NCBI GenBank assembly: GCA_913043285.1
Contig: CAJWML010000004.1
Coordinates: 1 to 64,000 of the forward strand
Length of the DNA: 64,000 nucleotides
Direction: 5' to 3'
DNA from: CAKZNE01 sp002695025
GTDB taxonomy: Bacteria > Bacteroidota > Bacteroidia > Flavobacteriales > Schleiferiaceae
A model generated the notes under the pieces. That model was not told where the DNA came from. It did no database searches and saw only the letters and a program-made list of their open reading frames with translations. Below are positions 16,150 to 24,445 of the stretch, in pieces (position 1 is the stretch's first letter; each line of letters begins with the position of its first letter). The position numbers and the translations under genes are program-made.

Positions 16150-16884
16150 ATGGGACAAAAGACAAACCCGATAGGTAACCGATTAGGATTCATCCGTGGA
16201 TGGGATAGTAACTGGTACGGAGGAAGAGATTACGGTGATAAACTTGCCGAAGATGACAAGATCCGTAAATATCTCTACGCCCGTCTTTCTAAAGCCAGCG
16301 TAAGCCGCATCATTATTGAGCGTACACTTAAGCTGATCACCATTACCATCACAACCAGCCGTCCCGGTATCATTATCGGTAAAGGAGGCCAGGAGGTTGA
16401 TAAACTAAAGGAAGAGCTTAAGAAACTTACCAAGAAGGAAGTTCAGATCAACATTTTTGAGATCAAACGTCCTGAACTGGACGCCAAGCTTGTGGCAGAC
16501 AGTATTGCCCGTCAGGTAGAAGGTCGTATCTCTTACCGCAGGGCTATTAAGATGGCTATTGCTGCTACCATGCGTATGGGAGCTGAAGGTATCAAAATTC
16601 AGGCATCTGGTCGTTTGAATGGTGCGGAAATGGCACGTTCTGAAATGTATAAGGATGGCCGTACACCTTTGCACACTTTCCGTGCAGATATTGACTATGC
16701 CCTGTCTGAGGCTCATACAACCTATGGTCGTATTGGTTTCAAGGTATGGATCATGAAAGGTGAAGTATACGGTAAGAGAGACCTGAGCAACCTTTTGGGA
16801 ACCGTTAAGAAAGGTGGAAAAACCGGAGGTCCGCAAGGCGCTGCAGGTGGCCGTGGAGGCAGAAAGAGAAGAAGCAGTAAATAA
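16150..16884 (+). CDS. rpsC: 30S ribosomal protein S3 (uS3)
   Basis: 244 residues; forms the mRNA entry channel with S4 and S5 and has mRNA helicase activity in E. coli. The KH domain shows GIIIGKGGQEVDKL with the GxxG loop, and the C-terminal domain has the conserved GRLNGAEMARSE. A glycine- and arginine-rich tail of about 30 residues ends the protein, as in other Bacteroidota. The start MGQKTNPIGNRLGFIRGWDS is typical for the phylum. Confidence 0.98.
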   Translation: MGQKTNPIGNRLGFIRGWDSNWYGGRDYGDKLAEDDKIRKYLYARLSKASVSRIIIERTLKLITITITTSRPGIIIGKGGQEVDKLKEELKKLTKKEVQINIFEIKRPELDAKLVADSIARQVEGRISYRRAIKMAIAATMRMGAEGIKIQASGRLNGAEMARSEMYKDGRTPLHTFRADIDYALSEAHTTYGRIGFKVWIMKGEVYGKRDLSNLLGTVKKGGKTGGPQGAAGGRGGRKRRSSK

Positions 16885-16910
16885 GAGGACTGAAAAATTA
16901 GTGTATAAAG

Positions 16911-17333
16911 ATGTTACAGCCTAAAAAAACAAAGCACAGAAAGACGTTCAAAGGTCGCATGAAGGGTAATGCCCACAGAGGTGCGCAAATAGCCTTTGGA
17001 AGCTTTGCCATAAAAGCGTTGGATGAAGTTTTTATCACTTCGCGCCAGATAGAAGCCGCCCGTATTGCCGCTACCCGTTTTATGAAAAGGGAAGGGCAGT
17101 TGTGGATCCGCATCTTTCCGGACAAACCCATTACAAAGAAGCCTGCAGAGGTACGTATGGGTAAAGGAAAAGGAGCTTTGGATCACTGGGTTGCTGTGGT
17201 AAAACCAGGCCGTATCATCTTTGAACTGGACGGTGTAAACTCTGAAGTTGCGAAGGAAGCTTTGCGCCTGGCCGCTCAGAAACTACCGGTTAAAACCAAG
17301 TTCATAATTCGCAGAGACTACGCTGGAGCTTAA
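16911..17333 (+). CDS. rplP: 50S ribosomal protein L16 (uL16)
   Basis: 140 residues; binds 23S rRNA near the A and P sites and is added late in 50S assembly. Conserved elements are MLQPKKTKHRKTFKGR at the start, the flexible loop around RMGKGKGALDHWVAVVKPG, which reaches toward tRNA, and the C-terminal KLPVKTKF. Fifteen bases before rpmC. Confidence 0.98.
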   Translation: MLQPKKTKHRKTFKGRMKGNAHRGAQIAFGSFAIKALDEVFITSRQIEAARIAATRFMKREGQLWIRIFPDKPITKKPAEVRMGKGKGALDHWVAVVKPGRIIFELDGVNSEVAKEALRLAAQKLPVKTKFIIRRDYAGA

Positions 17334-17348
17334 TAAAGTATTTGAAAG

Positions 17349-17552
17349 ATGAAAGCATCGGTAATTAAAGAAATGACTACCCAGGAAATCCGGGAAAAGC
17401 TTGAAGACGAAAAAGCGTCTTACTCCAAGGCAAAAATGGCTCATACCATTTCGCCACTGGAAAACCCTAATACTTTGAAGGCAACGCGCAAGGATATTGC
17501 CCGCCTGGCTACAGAGTTACGCAATAGAGAATTAAACGGAGATAAGCAATAA
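17349..17552 (+). CDS. rpmC: 50S ribosomal protein L29 (uL29)
   Basis: 67 residues, an all-helical protein at the tunnel exit next to L23. The first helix contains EMTTQEIREKLEDEKASYSK and the second ends with IARLATELRNRE, the family signature. The position between rplP and rpsQ is universal. No unusual feature. Confidence 0.97.
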   Translation: MKASVIKEMTTQEIREKLEDEKASYSKAKMAHTISPLENPNTLKATRKDIARLATELRNRELNGDKQ

Positions 17553-17560
17553 CCTTTCTG

Positions 17561-17821
17561 ATGGAAGATAAAAGAAATTTAAGAAAGGAACGCATCGGTA
17601 TAGTAACCAGCAACAAGATGCAGAAGTCAATCACTGTATCGGTTGAAAGACGTCAAAAGCACCCGATGTACGGTAAGTTTATCAAAACTACCAAGAAGTT
17701 CCACGCTCACGATGAAGAAAACCAATGCAACATTGGTGACACCGTGAAGATCATGGAAACCCGTCCTTTGAGCAAGAGCAAGAGATGGAGATTAGTTGAA
17801 ATTATTGAAAGAGCTAAATAA
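17561..17821 (+). CDS. rpsQ: 30S ribosomal protein S17 (uS17)
   Basis: 86 residues, OB-fold primary binder of the 16S 5' domain. Recognised by RKERIGIVTSNKMQKSITV and the conserved KTTKKFHAHDEEN and ETRPLSKSKRWRLVEI. The last base of its TAA stop is the first base of the rplN start (TAATG), so the two are coupled. Confidence 0.98.
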   Translation: MEDKRNLRKERIGIVTSNKMQKSITVSVERRQKHPMYGKFIKTTKKFHAHDEENQCNIGDTVKIMETRPLSKSKRWRLVEIIERAK

Positions 17822-18189
17822 TGTTACAGCAAGAGTCAAGACTTAGAGTAGCAGACAATACAGGTGCCAAGGAGGTACTTTGTATTCGCGTACTGGGCGG
17901 TACCAAAAGGCGTTATGCCTCGGTAGGAGATAAGATCGTGGTTTCTGTAAAGGAAGCAACTCCTGCTGGTAACGTTAAAAAAGGCCAGGTTTCAACTGCG
18001 GTAGTGGTACGCACCAAGAAAGAAGTTCGCAGAGCTGATGGTTCATACATCCGTTTTGATGATAACGCCTGTGTACTTTTGAATGCACAAGGTGAGATGC
18101 GCGGAACCCGTGTTTTCGGGCCGGTTTCCAGGGAGCTGCGCGACAAGCAGTTTATGAAGATTGTTTCATTGGCCCCCGAGGTACTTTAA
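17821..18189 (+). CDS. rplN: 50S ribosomal protein L14 (uL14)
   Basis: 122 residues, the universal length; forms intersubunit bridges and is the binding site of the silencing factor RsfS. The sequence is highly conserved, with MLQQESRLRVADNTGAKE at the start and GTRVFGPVSRELRDKQFMK at the end. Shares one base with the rpsQ stop. Confidence 0.99.
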   Translation: MLQQESRLRVADNTGAKEVLCIRVLGGTKRRYASVGDKIVVSVKEATPAGNVKKGQVSTAVVVRTKKEVRRADGSYIRFDDNACVLLNAQGEMRGTRVFGPVSRELRDKQFMKIVSLAPEVL

Positions 18190-18201
18190 AAGACAGTAGA
18201 G

Positions 18202-18519
18202 ATGGCAAAGTTTCACATTAAGAAAGGAGATAAGGTAACAGTACTGGCCGGTGAATATAAAGGTCAGACAGGTACCGTTATCGAAATGCTTCCTTCCAAG
18301 AATAAGGCTTTGGTAGAGGGTATCAATGTGGTAAAGAAACACATGAAGCCCAGTGCTACCAACCCACAGGGAGGTATTACCGAAAAAGAAGCTCCTATTC
18401 ATCTTTCTAACCTGATGTATGTTGATGCAAACGGTAAAGCGAGCCGCGTAGGACGCAAAGAAGATGAAAATGGCAAACTGGTGAGATATTCCAAGAAAAC
18501 ACAAGAGACCATTAAGTAA
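18202..18519 (+). CDS. rplX: 50S ribosomal protein L24 (uL24)
   Basis: 105 residues; with L3 one of the two initiators of 50S assembly. The KOW motif is KKGDKVTVLAGEYKGQTGTV, followed by GINVVKKHMKPS. Its stop overlaps the start of rplE by one base (TAATG). Confidence 0.98.
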   Translation: MAKFHIKKGDKVTVLAGEYKGQTGTVIEMLPSKNKALVEGINVVKKHMKPSATNPQGGITEKEAPIHLSNLMYVDANGKASRVGRKEDENGKLVRYSKKTQETIK

Positions 18520-19070
18520 TGAGCAATAATACACCCACATTAAAGGAAAAGTATCGGAAGGAAGTTGTTCCTGCCTTAAAGGAAGAACTCGGATACAAAA
18601 ATGTTATGGAGGTACCCCGTTTGAAGAAGGTCGTTCTTTCTCAGGGTATCGGTGCAGCTACTGCCGACAAGAAGCTCATTGAGTATGCAGTGGATGAAAT
18701 GTCACGTATTTCCGGGCAAAAAGCTATTGCCACCTATTCCAAAAAGGATATCTCCAACTTCAAGTTGAGGAAGGGTATGCCCATTGGAGCCAAGGTAACC
18801 TTGCGCGGTGATAAAATGTATGAATTCCTGGAAAGACTGATCTGGGCGGCTTTGCCTAGCATCCGTGACTTCAACGGAATTAAAAAGAATGGATTTGACG
18901 GAAGAGGAAATTACACGCTGGGTATTACCGAGCAGATCATCTTCCCCGAAATAGATATTGACAAGGTGAATCGCATTGCCGGTATGGACATCACTTTTGT
19001 GACATCGGCCAATACCGATAAAGAAGCGAAAGCCCTTTTGGAAAAATTTGGATTACCCTTTAAGAAATAA
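18519..19070 (+). CDS. rplE: 50S ribosomal protein L5 (uL5)
   Basis: 183 residues; binds 5S rRNA and contacts S13 and P-site tRNA from the central protuberance. Conserved regions include LKKVVLSQGIGAATADKK, the KLRKGMPIGAKVTLRG loop and the C-terminal GMDITFVTSANTDKEAKALL. Coupled to rplX, and rpsN follows after only two bases. Confidence 0.99.
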   Translation: MSNNTPTLKEKYRKEVVPALKEELGYKNVMEVPRLKKVVLSQGIGAATADKKLIEYAVDEMSRISGQKAIATYSKKDISNFKLRKGMPIGAKVTLRGDKMYEFLERLIWAALPSIRDFNGIKKNGFDGRGNYTLGITEQIIFPEIDIDKVNRIAGMDITFVTSANTDKEAKALLEKFGLPFKK

Positions 19071-19072
19071 GT

Positions 19073-19342
19073 ATGGCTAAGGAATCAATGAAAGCCCGTG
19101 AGGTAAAGCGGCAAGAATTAGTTGATAAATACGCTGAGAAGCGTGCGGCTCTTAAAGCTGCCGGTGATTATGAAGCGCTTCAAAAGCTGCCCAAAAACGC
19201 GTCTCCTGTAAGACTGCACAACCGTTGCAAGCTTACCGGACGCCCTAAAGGCTACATGCGCCAGTTCGGTGTTTCCAGGGTAATGTTCAGGGAAATGGCC
19301 AATAACGGTCTGATCCCCGGTGTTAAAAAAGCAAGTTGGTAA
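19073..19342 (+). CDS. rpsN: 30S ribosomal protein S14, zinc-free type (uS14)
   Basis: 89 residues. This is the long form without a zinc ribbon: the region that would hold two CxxC pairs reads VRLHNRCKLTGRPKGYMRQFG, with a single cysteine. S14 binds the 16S head near S10 and S19. The C-terminus IPGVKKASW is the usual one. Followed by rpsH after about 7 bases. Confidence 0.98.
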   Translation: MAKESMKAREVKRQELVDKYAEKRAALKAAGDYEALQKLPKNASPVRLHNRCKLTGRPKGYMRQFGVSRVMFREMANNGLIPGVKKASW

Positions 19343-19349
19343 GAATATG

Positions 19350-19748
19350 ATGGTTACAGATCCAATCGCAGATTACCTGACCCGTATGCGTAACGCTATC
19401 ATGGCGGGTCATAAAATAGTTGAGATACCAGCTTCCAATATTAAGGAAGAGATCACCAAGATCCTTATGGATCAAGGTTACATCCTTAATTATAAGAGGG
19501 AAGAAAAAGGTCCTCAGGGAAGTATTAAGATCGCCCTGAAGTATGATCGTGTAAGCAATGAGTCTGCTATACGCTCACTGGAGCGGGTAAGTAAGCCCGG
19601 TTTAAGAAAGTACAGTAGCGGTAAGGAAATGCCTCGCGTGATCAACGGTTTGGGAATTGCTATCGTATCTACTTCCAAGGGAGTTATGACCGACAAGCAA
19701 GCCCGTAAGGAGAACGTAGGTGGCGAAGTACTTTGCTACATATATTAA
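19350..19748 (+). CDS. rpsH: 30S ribosomal protein S8 (uS8)
   Basis: 132 residues; primary binder of the 16S central domain and, in E. coli, translational repressor of the spc operon. Two adjacent ATG codons (19347 and 19350) are possible starts; I take the second because family members begin M-x-TDPIADYLTR. The open frame extends further upstream into rpsN, but that part is a shadow. C-terminal signatures are RVINGLGIAIVSTSKGVMTD and GGEVLCYIY. Confidence 0.98.
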   Translation: MVTDPIADYLTRMRNAIMAGHKIVEIPASNIKEEITKILMDQGYILNYKREEKGPQGSIKIALKYDRVSNESAIRSLERVSKPGLRKYSSGKEMPRVINGLGIAIVSTSKGVMTDKQARKENVGGEVLCYIY

Positions 19749-19778
19749 TAAGTATAGAAATAGAAAGCATTTAGAGAG

Positions 19779-20330
19779 ATGTCAAGAGTTGGAAAAGCAC
19801 CGATAAGTATCCCTGAAGGCGTTGACGTAAAAGTTGACAACCATAGGGTTACGGTTAAGGGTAAGCTGGGTGAACTCAGCCAGGAAATATCTTCTGACCT
19901 TAATCTTAAGATCGAAGATGGTGTAGCCACTTTGGAGCGTAGCTCCGAGGCCAAGCAAACCAGGGCTAACCACGGATTATACCGTGCCCTTCTTGCCAAT
20001 ATGATGGAAGGTGTTAGCAAAGGTTTTGAAAAGAAGCTTGAGTTGGTGGGAGTAGGTTACCGTGCCTCTCACCAGGGACAAAGGCTGGACCTGTCTCTTG
20101 GTTACTCACACAATATTGTTTTTGAACTGCCTAATGAGGTGAAGGTGGAAACCCTTTCTGAAAAAGGAAAGAACCCACTGGTTACACTGAGCAGCCATGA
20201 TAAACAACTTTTAGGTCTGGTGGCCTCAAAGATCCGTTCCTTCCGTAAGCCCGAGCCTTACAAAGGTAAAGGTGTTCGCTTCCAGGGAGAATATATTAGA
20301 AGAAAAGCTGGTAAAACTGCTGGTAAATAA
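19779..20330 (+). CDS. rplF: 50S ribosomal protein L6 (uL6)
   Basis: 183 residues, two repeated alpha/beta domains; lies near the factor-binding site and the sarcin-ricin loop. Recognised by SRVGKAPISIPEGVDV at the start and by KPEPYKGKGVRFQGEYIRRKAGK at the end. Separated from rpsH by 30 bases, one of the larger gaps in the cluster, without any promoter box. Confidence 0.99.
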   Translation: MSRVGKAPISIPEGVDVKVDNHRVTVKGKLGELSQEISSDLNLKIEDGVATLERSSEAKQTRANHGLYRALLANMMEGVSKGFEKKLELVGVGYRASHQGQRLDLSLGYSHNIVFELPNEVKVETLSEKGKNPLVTLSSHDKQLLGLVASKIRSFRKPEPYKGKGVRFQGEYIRRKAGKTAGK

Positions 20331-20336
20331 TAAGAG

Positions 20337-20690
20337 ATGGCACTTACAAAATCAGAAAGAAGACAACGAATTAAAAAGAGGATCCGGAAAACAGTTACCG
20401 GTACCGCTGAAAGGCCTCGCCTGTCTGTGTTCCGTAGTAACAATGAGATCTATGCCCAGATCATTGATGATGTGGCAGGAAAGACTCTTGCTGCCGCCTC
20501 TTCCCTGGAAAAGGATTTTGATAAAGGAGGTAACCGCTCTGAGGTGGCTAAGAAGGTGGGACAGCGCATTGCCGAAAAGGCAGTGGCAGCCGGCCTGGAG
20601 CATGTAACCTTTGATCGTGGTGGATACCTGTATCACGGACGTGTTAAATCATTGGCGGAAGGTGCCAGAGAAGGAGGACTAAAATTTTAA
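20337..20690 (+). CDS. rplR: 50S ribosomal protein L18 (uL18)
   Basis: 117 residues; binds 5S rRNA together with L5. The basic N-terminus (KSERRQRIKKRIRKTVTG) and the core RPRLSVFRSNNEIYAQIIDD and HGRVKSLAEGAREGGLKF are complete. Six bases after rplF. Confidence 0.98.
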   Translation: MALTKSERRQRIKKRIRKTVTGTAERPRLSVFRSNNEIYAQIIDDVAGKTLAAASSLEKDFDKGGNRSEVAKKVGQRIAEKAVAAGLEHVTFDRGGYLYHGRVKSLAEGAREGGLKF

Positions 20691-20700
20691 GAAATTATTT

Positions 20701-21225
20701 ATGATCAGAAATCATAAAAATATCCAAAGAGTAAAACCAAGCGGACTGGAATTGACTGATCGCCTGGTAGGTATCCAACGGGTAACCAAGGTTACTAAAG
20801 GTGGTAGGACCTTCGGATTTTCAGCTATTGTAGTGGTAGGTGATGAGAAGGGCGTGGTTGGCCACGGTCTCGGAAAGTCCAAGGAAGTTTCAGAAGCCAT
20901 TCAAAAGGGTATTGAAGATGCCAAGAAGAACCTGGTTCGTATTCCTTTGGTGAAGAATACTATTCCGCATCCACAAGATGGTAAATTTGGTGGAGCTCGT
21001 GTATTCCTTCGTCCTGCCTCAAACGGTACCGGAGTAATTGCCGGTGGTGCAATGCGTGCTGTACTGGAAAGTCTTGGTGTGCATGATGTGTTAGCAAAAT
21101 CCAAAGGTTCTTCTAACCCACATAACGTGGTAAAAGCTACCTTTGACGCCCTTTTGCAAATGCGTGATGCAGGTACTATCGCCAAGATGCGCGGTATTAG
21201 TGTAGAAAAGGTTTTTAACGGATAA
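20701..21225 (+). CDS. rpsE: 30S ribosomal protein S5 (uS5)
   Basis: 174 residues; part of the mRNA entry channel and of the accuracy centre. The N-terminal double-stranded RNA-binding domain holds the loop VTKGGRTFGFSAIVVVGDEKG, split here only by its own turn, where spectinomycin-resistance changes occur; it looks wild type. The C-terminal domain has GGARVFLRPASNGTGVIAGG. Ten bases after rplR. Confidence 0.98.
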   Translation: MIRNHKNIQRVKPSGLELTDRLVGIQRVTKVTKGGRTFGFSAIVVVGDEKGVVGHGLGKSKEVSEAIQKGIEDAKKNLVRIPLVKNTIPHPQDGKFGGARVFLRPASNGTGVIAGGAMRAVLESLGVHDVLAKSKGSSNPHNVVKATFDALLQMRDAGTIAKMRGISVEKVFNG

Positions 21226-21236
21226 ACAGACCAGCT

Positions 21237-21419
21237 ATGGCTACCCTGAGAGTAAAGCAAGTAAAGAGCAAGATCAAACGTCCGGCAGATCAAAAAAAGA
21301 CGCTGGCGGCCTTAGGTCTTCGTAAAATGAACCAGGTGGTTGAGCATAACGACACTCCTCAAATAAGAGGTATGGTGCGTAAAGTGGCTCACCTGATTGA
21401 AGTAGAAGAAGTTAAATAA
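21237..21419 (+). CDS. rpmD: 50S ribosomal protein L30 (uL30)
   Basis: 60 residues, the normal bacterial size. The typical pattern VKQVKSKIKRPADQKKTL, LGLRKMNQVVEH and IRGMVRKVAHLIEVEEV is present. L30 binds domain II of 23S rRNA and is absent from some lineages, so its retention is worth recording. It lies between rpsE and rplO. Confidence 0.97.
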   Translation: MATLRVKQVKSKIKRPADQKKTLAALGLRKMNQVVEHNDTPQIRGMVRKVAHLIEVEEVK

Positions 21420-21439
21420 GACGGATAACAATATTTAAG

Positions 21440-21889
21440 ATGAGCTTAAATAACCTTAAACCAGCAGAAGGATCTACCAAATCCCGCAAAAGGATTGCCC
21501 GTGGACAAGGATCAGGACATGGTGGTACTGCCACACGTGGCCACAAGGGTGCTAAATCCCGCAGTGGTTATAAGTCCAAGATCGGTTTTGAAGGAGGTCA
21601 GATGCCTTTGCAGAGACGTGTTCCCAAGTTCGGGTTCCGCAATTTCAACCGTGTTGAATACCGTGGGCTTAACCTGGATACCCTTCAGCAGCTGGTAGAC
21701 AATAAGAAAGTAACCGATACCATTAACCTGGAAGTTTTAAGAGAGAACGGATTGATCGCTAAGAACGATCTGGTGAAGATTCTTGGGCGCGGTGAACTGA
21801 AGACCAAATTGAATGTAGAAGTGCACGCCTACTCTAAAACTGCCAAAGAAGCTATTGAAGCAGCTGGTGGTGAGGCAAAAACCCTTTAA
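21440..21889 (+). CDS. rplO: 50S ribosomal protein L15 (uL15)
   Basis: 149 residues; late-assembling protein that contacts many 23S domains through its glycine- and arginine-rich N-terminal extension (RIARGQGSGHGGTATRGHKG). The globular C-terminal part ends VHAYSKTAKEAIEAAGG. It precedes secY by 11 bases, the universal spc-operon order. Confidence 0.98.
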   Translation: MSLNNLKPAEGSTKSRKRIARGQGSGHGGTATRGHKGAKSRSGYKSKIGFEGGQMPLQRRVPKFGFRNFNRVEYRGLNLDTLQQLVDNKKVTDTINLEVLRENGLIAKNDLVKILGRGELKTKLNVEVHAYSKTAKEAIEAAGGEAKTL

Positions 21890-21900
21890 GAGGTTGTGGA

Positions 21901-23241
21901 ATGAAGCGATTTATTGAAACCATACAAAATATCTGGAAAATTGAAGAACTCAGGGAAAAGATCCTACTTACCCTGGGTCTTTTGCTGGTGTATCGTTTAG
22001 GATCCAACGTGGTATTACCTGGTATTGATCCTGAAAGTCTTACCAATCTTCAAAGCCAGGCCGATGGCGGGATTATAGGTCTTCTTAATGCCTTTACCGG
22101 TGGAGCATTTGCCAATGCATCCATCATGGCACTAGGGATTATGCCCTATATCTCGGCATCTATTGTGATCCAGTTATTAGGTATGGCCGTCCCTACCATC
22201 CAGAAAATGCAGAAGGAAGGTGAAAGCGGACGGAGAAAGATCAACCAGATCACTCGCTTCCTAACCATCGCTATTACCTTTGCCCAGGCTCCCGGTTACA
22301 TTGCTAACCTTATGAGCCAGAACGTGGCGCTTACTATCAGTCCTTCTGTGTTTTGGGTTACATCCATGGTAGTGCTTACCGCAGGAACCATATTTGCAAT
22401 GTGGTTGGGTGAGCGGATCACGGATAAAGGCATCGGTAACGGTATATCCCTGCTTATTATGGTAGGTATCATTGCCAGTCTTCCACAGGCCTTTCTACAG
22501 GAGATGGCTTCTAAGTTTGAGCGTCAGGGTGGTGGATTGGTACTCTTCGTAGTAGAGATCGCTGCATTGTATATTGTTATTCTGTTGGCTGTGGCCCTTG
22601 TGCAGGCAGTGCGCAGAGTACCTGTACAATACGCCAAGCGTACGGCCGGTGGACGTACTTATGCCGGTAGCATGGCACGTCAGTATATTCCACTTAAGGT
22701 AAATGCAGCGGGAGTAATGCCTATCATTTTCGCACAGGCTATTATGTTTATTCCCGTGACTATTCTTACCTACAGTGGTCTGGAAAGTGAAAGCGCCAAC
22801 ATTATCGCAACTGCTTTCAGTGATATCCAGGGCTTTTGGTACAACTTTGTGTTTGCGGTGTTGATCATCCTCTTCACCTACTTTTATACGGCTATACAGG
22901 TAAACACCAATCAAATGGCTGAAGACCTGAAGCGCAATGGCGGTTTTATACCCGGTATTAAGCCAGGTAAAACAACAGCTGAGTTCCTGGATACCGTATT
23001 ATCAAGGATCACCCTTCCGGGATCTATTTTCCTGGCAATACTGGCCATACTGCCTGCCTTTGCCATGATAGCCGGTGTGAATACGCAGTTTGCTTATTTC
23101 TATGGAGGAACAAGCCTGCTGATTATGGTAGGGGTAGTATTGGATACATTACAGCAAATTGAAAGTTACCTGTTGAACAGGCATTATGATGGCCTGATGA
23201 AATCAGGTAAACTGAAAGGAAGAGCAATTAGCGCGATATAA
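21901..23241 (+). CDS. secY: Preprotein translocase subunit SecY
   Basis: 446 residues with about ten transmembrane helices; the channel of the Sec machinery in the cytoplasmic membrane. Conserved features are LGSNVVLPGID before the plug, GIMPYISASIVIQLL in helix 2, the cytoplasmic loop RRVPVQYAKRTAGGR, and NPxD-type C-terminal region GFIPGIKPGKTTAEFLD. Unlike E. coli or Bacillus there is no adk or map after it; infA follows at 27 bases, as usual in flavobacteria. Confidence 0.98.
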   Translation: MKRFIETIQNIWKIEELREKILLTLGLLLVYRLGSNVVLPGIDPESLTNLQSQADGGIIGLLNAFTGGAFANASIMALGIMPYISASIVIQLLGMAVPTIQKMQKEGESGRRKINQITRFLTIAITFAQAPGYIANLMSQNVALTISPSVFWVTSMVVLTAGTIFAMWLGERITDKGIGNGISLLIMVGIIASLPQAFLQEMASKFERQGGGLVLFVVEIAALYIVILLAVALVQAVRRVPVQYAKRTAGGRTYAGSMARQYIPLKVNAAGVMPIIFAQAIMFIPVTILTYSGLESESANIIATAFSDIQGFWYNFVFAVLIILFTYFYTAIQVNTNQMAEDLKRNGGFIPGIKPGKTTAEFLDTVLSRITLPGSIFLAILAILPAFAMIAGVNTQFAYFYGGTSLLIMVGVVLDTLQQIESYLLNRHYDGLMKSGKLKGRAISAI

Positions 23242-23268
23242 TTTTAAAAGAAGGAGTATACAAGTAAT

Positions 23269-23484
23269 ATGGCTAAGCAATCAGCAATAGAACAAGACGG
23301 AACGATCATCGAGGCATTGTCCAACGCGATGTTCCGTGTTGAGCTGGAAAACGGACACGTAATTACGGCCCACATTTCCGGGAAAATGCGGATGCACTAT
23401 ATTAAACTTCTTCCGGGAGACAAGGTAAAACTGGAAATGTCTCCTTATGATTTGACAAAAGGTAGAATAACGTACAGATATTAA
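23269..23484 (+). CDS. infA: Translation initiation factor IF-1
   Basis: 71 residues, a single OB-fold domain that blocks the A site during initiation. The sequence AKQSAIEQDGTIIEALSN, FRVELENGHVITAHISGKMR and YDLTKGRITYRY is near-consensus. Lies between secY and rpmJ, showing that adk and map have been lost or never inserted here. Confidence 0.98.
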   Translation: MAKQSAIEQDGTIIEALSNAMFRVELENGHVITAHISGKMRMHYIKLLPGDKVKLEMSPYDLTKGRITYRY

Positions 23485-23502
23485 ACAGAAGAAAGCTGAG
23501 CT

Positions 23503-23619
23503 ATGAAAGTAAGAGCTTCCATAAAGAAAAGGAGTGCCGACTGCAAGATCGTTCGCAGAAAAGGCAGATTATACGTAATTAACAAAAAGAACCCAAAGTT
23601 TAAACAAAGACAGGGATAA
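23503..23619 (+). CDS. rpmJ: 50S ribosomal protein L36, zinc-free type (bL36)
   Basis: 38 codons, ATG at 23503, TAA at 23617-23619. The protein begins MKVRASIKKRSADCKIVRR and ends NPKFKQRQG. The zinc-binding form has Cys at 11, 14 and 27 and His at 33; here these are Ser, Cys, Asn and Phe, so only one ligand remains and zinc cannot be held. L36 is the smallest 50S protein and stabilises 23S rRNA folding. Eighteen bases after infA and 16 before rpsM. Confidence 0.96.
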   Translation: MKVRASIKKRSADCKIVRRKGRLYVINKKNPKFKQRQG

Positions 23620-23635
23620 TATTAACTGAGTTTTT

Positions 23636-24013
23636 ATGGCGAGGATATCCGGTATTGATTTACCAAAAAACAAAAGAGGCGAAGTTGGGCTGACCTACAT
23701 CTACGGAATCGGAAAGAGCCGTGCCCGTGAGATCCTGGATAAAGCTGGTATCGATTATGATACTCACGTTCAGGATTGGGATGATGACCAGTTGACAGCT
23801 ATCCGTAACGTGATTTCCGAAGGATTTAAGGTAGAAGGAGAATTGCGTTCTGAGATCCAATTGAACATCAAGCGCCTGATGGACATCGGATGTTACCGTG
23901 GTATTCGCCACCGTAGCGGCCTGCCACTGCGTGGTCAGAGAACCAAAAATAATTCGCGTACTCGCAAAGGAAAACGTAAAACTGTTGCCAACAAGAAAAA
24001 GGCAACTAAATAA
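23636..24013 (+). CDS. rpsM: 30S ribosomal protein S13 (uS13)
   Basis: 125 residues; sits at the top of the head, bridging to L5 and touching P-site tRNA. The start ARISGIDLPKNKRGEVGLTYIYGIG with the helix-hairpin-helix, and the segment RGIRHRSGLPLRGQRTKNNSRTRKG are intact (the second is the most conserved part of the family). A Lys-rich tail follows. First gene of what is the alpha operon elsewhere. Confidence 0.98.
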   Translation: MARISGIDLPKNKRGEVGLTYIYGIGKSRAREILDKAGIDYDTHVQDWDDDQLTAIRNVISEGFKVEGELRSEIQLNIKRLMDIGCYRGIRHRSGLPLRGQRTKNNSRTRKGKRKTVANKKKATK

Positions 24014-24025
24014 CAGGAGTGACTC

Positions 24026-24424
24026 ATGGCTAAGAAGACTGCTGGAAAAGCAACAAGCAAAAAGAGAAAAGTGGTGGTTGAAGCTTCTGGTGAAGCGCAT
24101 ATCAACGCTACTTTCAACAACGTTATTATTTCCCTTACCAATACCAAAGGTCAGGTGATCTCATGGTCATCTGCCGGTAAGATGGGTTTCAGAGGATCTA
24201 AGAAGAATACTCCGTATGCCGCTCAGATGGCTGCAGAAGATTGTTCTTCCACCGCTTCCGACCTGGGTCTTAAGAAAGTTAAGGCTTACGTAAAAGGTCC
24301 CGGTAACGGTCGTGAATCGGCTATCCGTGCTATCCATAACAGTGGTATCGAGGTAACAGAGATCATTGACGTGACCCCGATCCCACACAACGGATGCCGT
24401 CCTCCTAAAAGAAGAAGAGTTTAA
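24026..24424 (+). CDS. rpsK: 30S ribosomal protein S11 (uS11)
   Basis: 132 residues; platform protein that forms the mRNA exit path with S7 and S18. The N-terminal about 15 residues are Lys/Thr-rich and the core begins EAHINATFNNVIISLTNT. GPGNGRESAIRAI and DVTPIPHNGCRPPKRRRV are the diagnostic C-terminal signatures. Twelve bases after rpsM. Confidence 0.99.
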   Translation: MAKKTAGKATSKKRKVVVEASGEAHINATFNNVIISLTNTKGQVISWSSAGKMGFRGSKKNTPYAAQMAAEDCSSTASDLGLKKVKAYVKGPGNGRESAIRAIHNSGIEVTEIIDVTPIPHNGCRPPKRRRV

Positions 24425-24445
24425 TCATTTTTATAAAGCTATATA

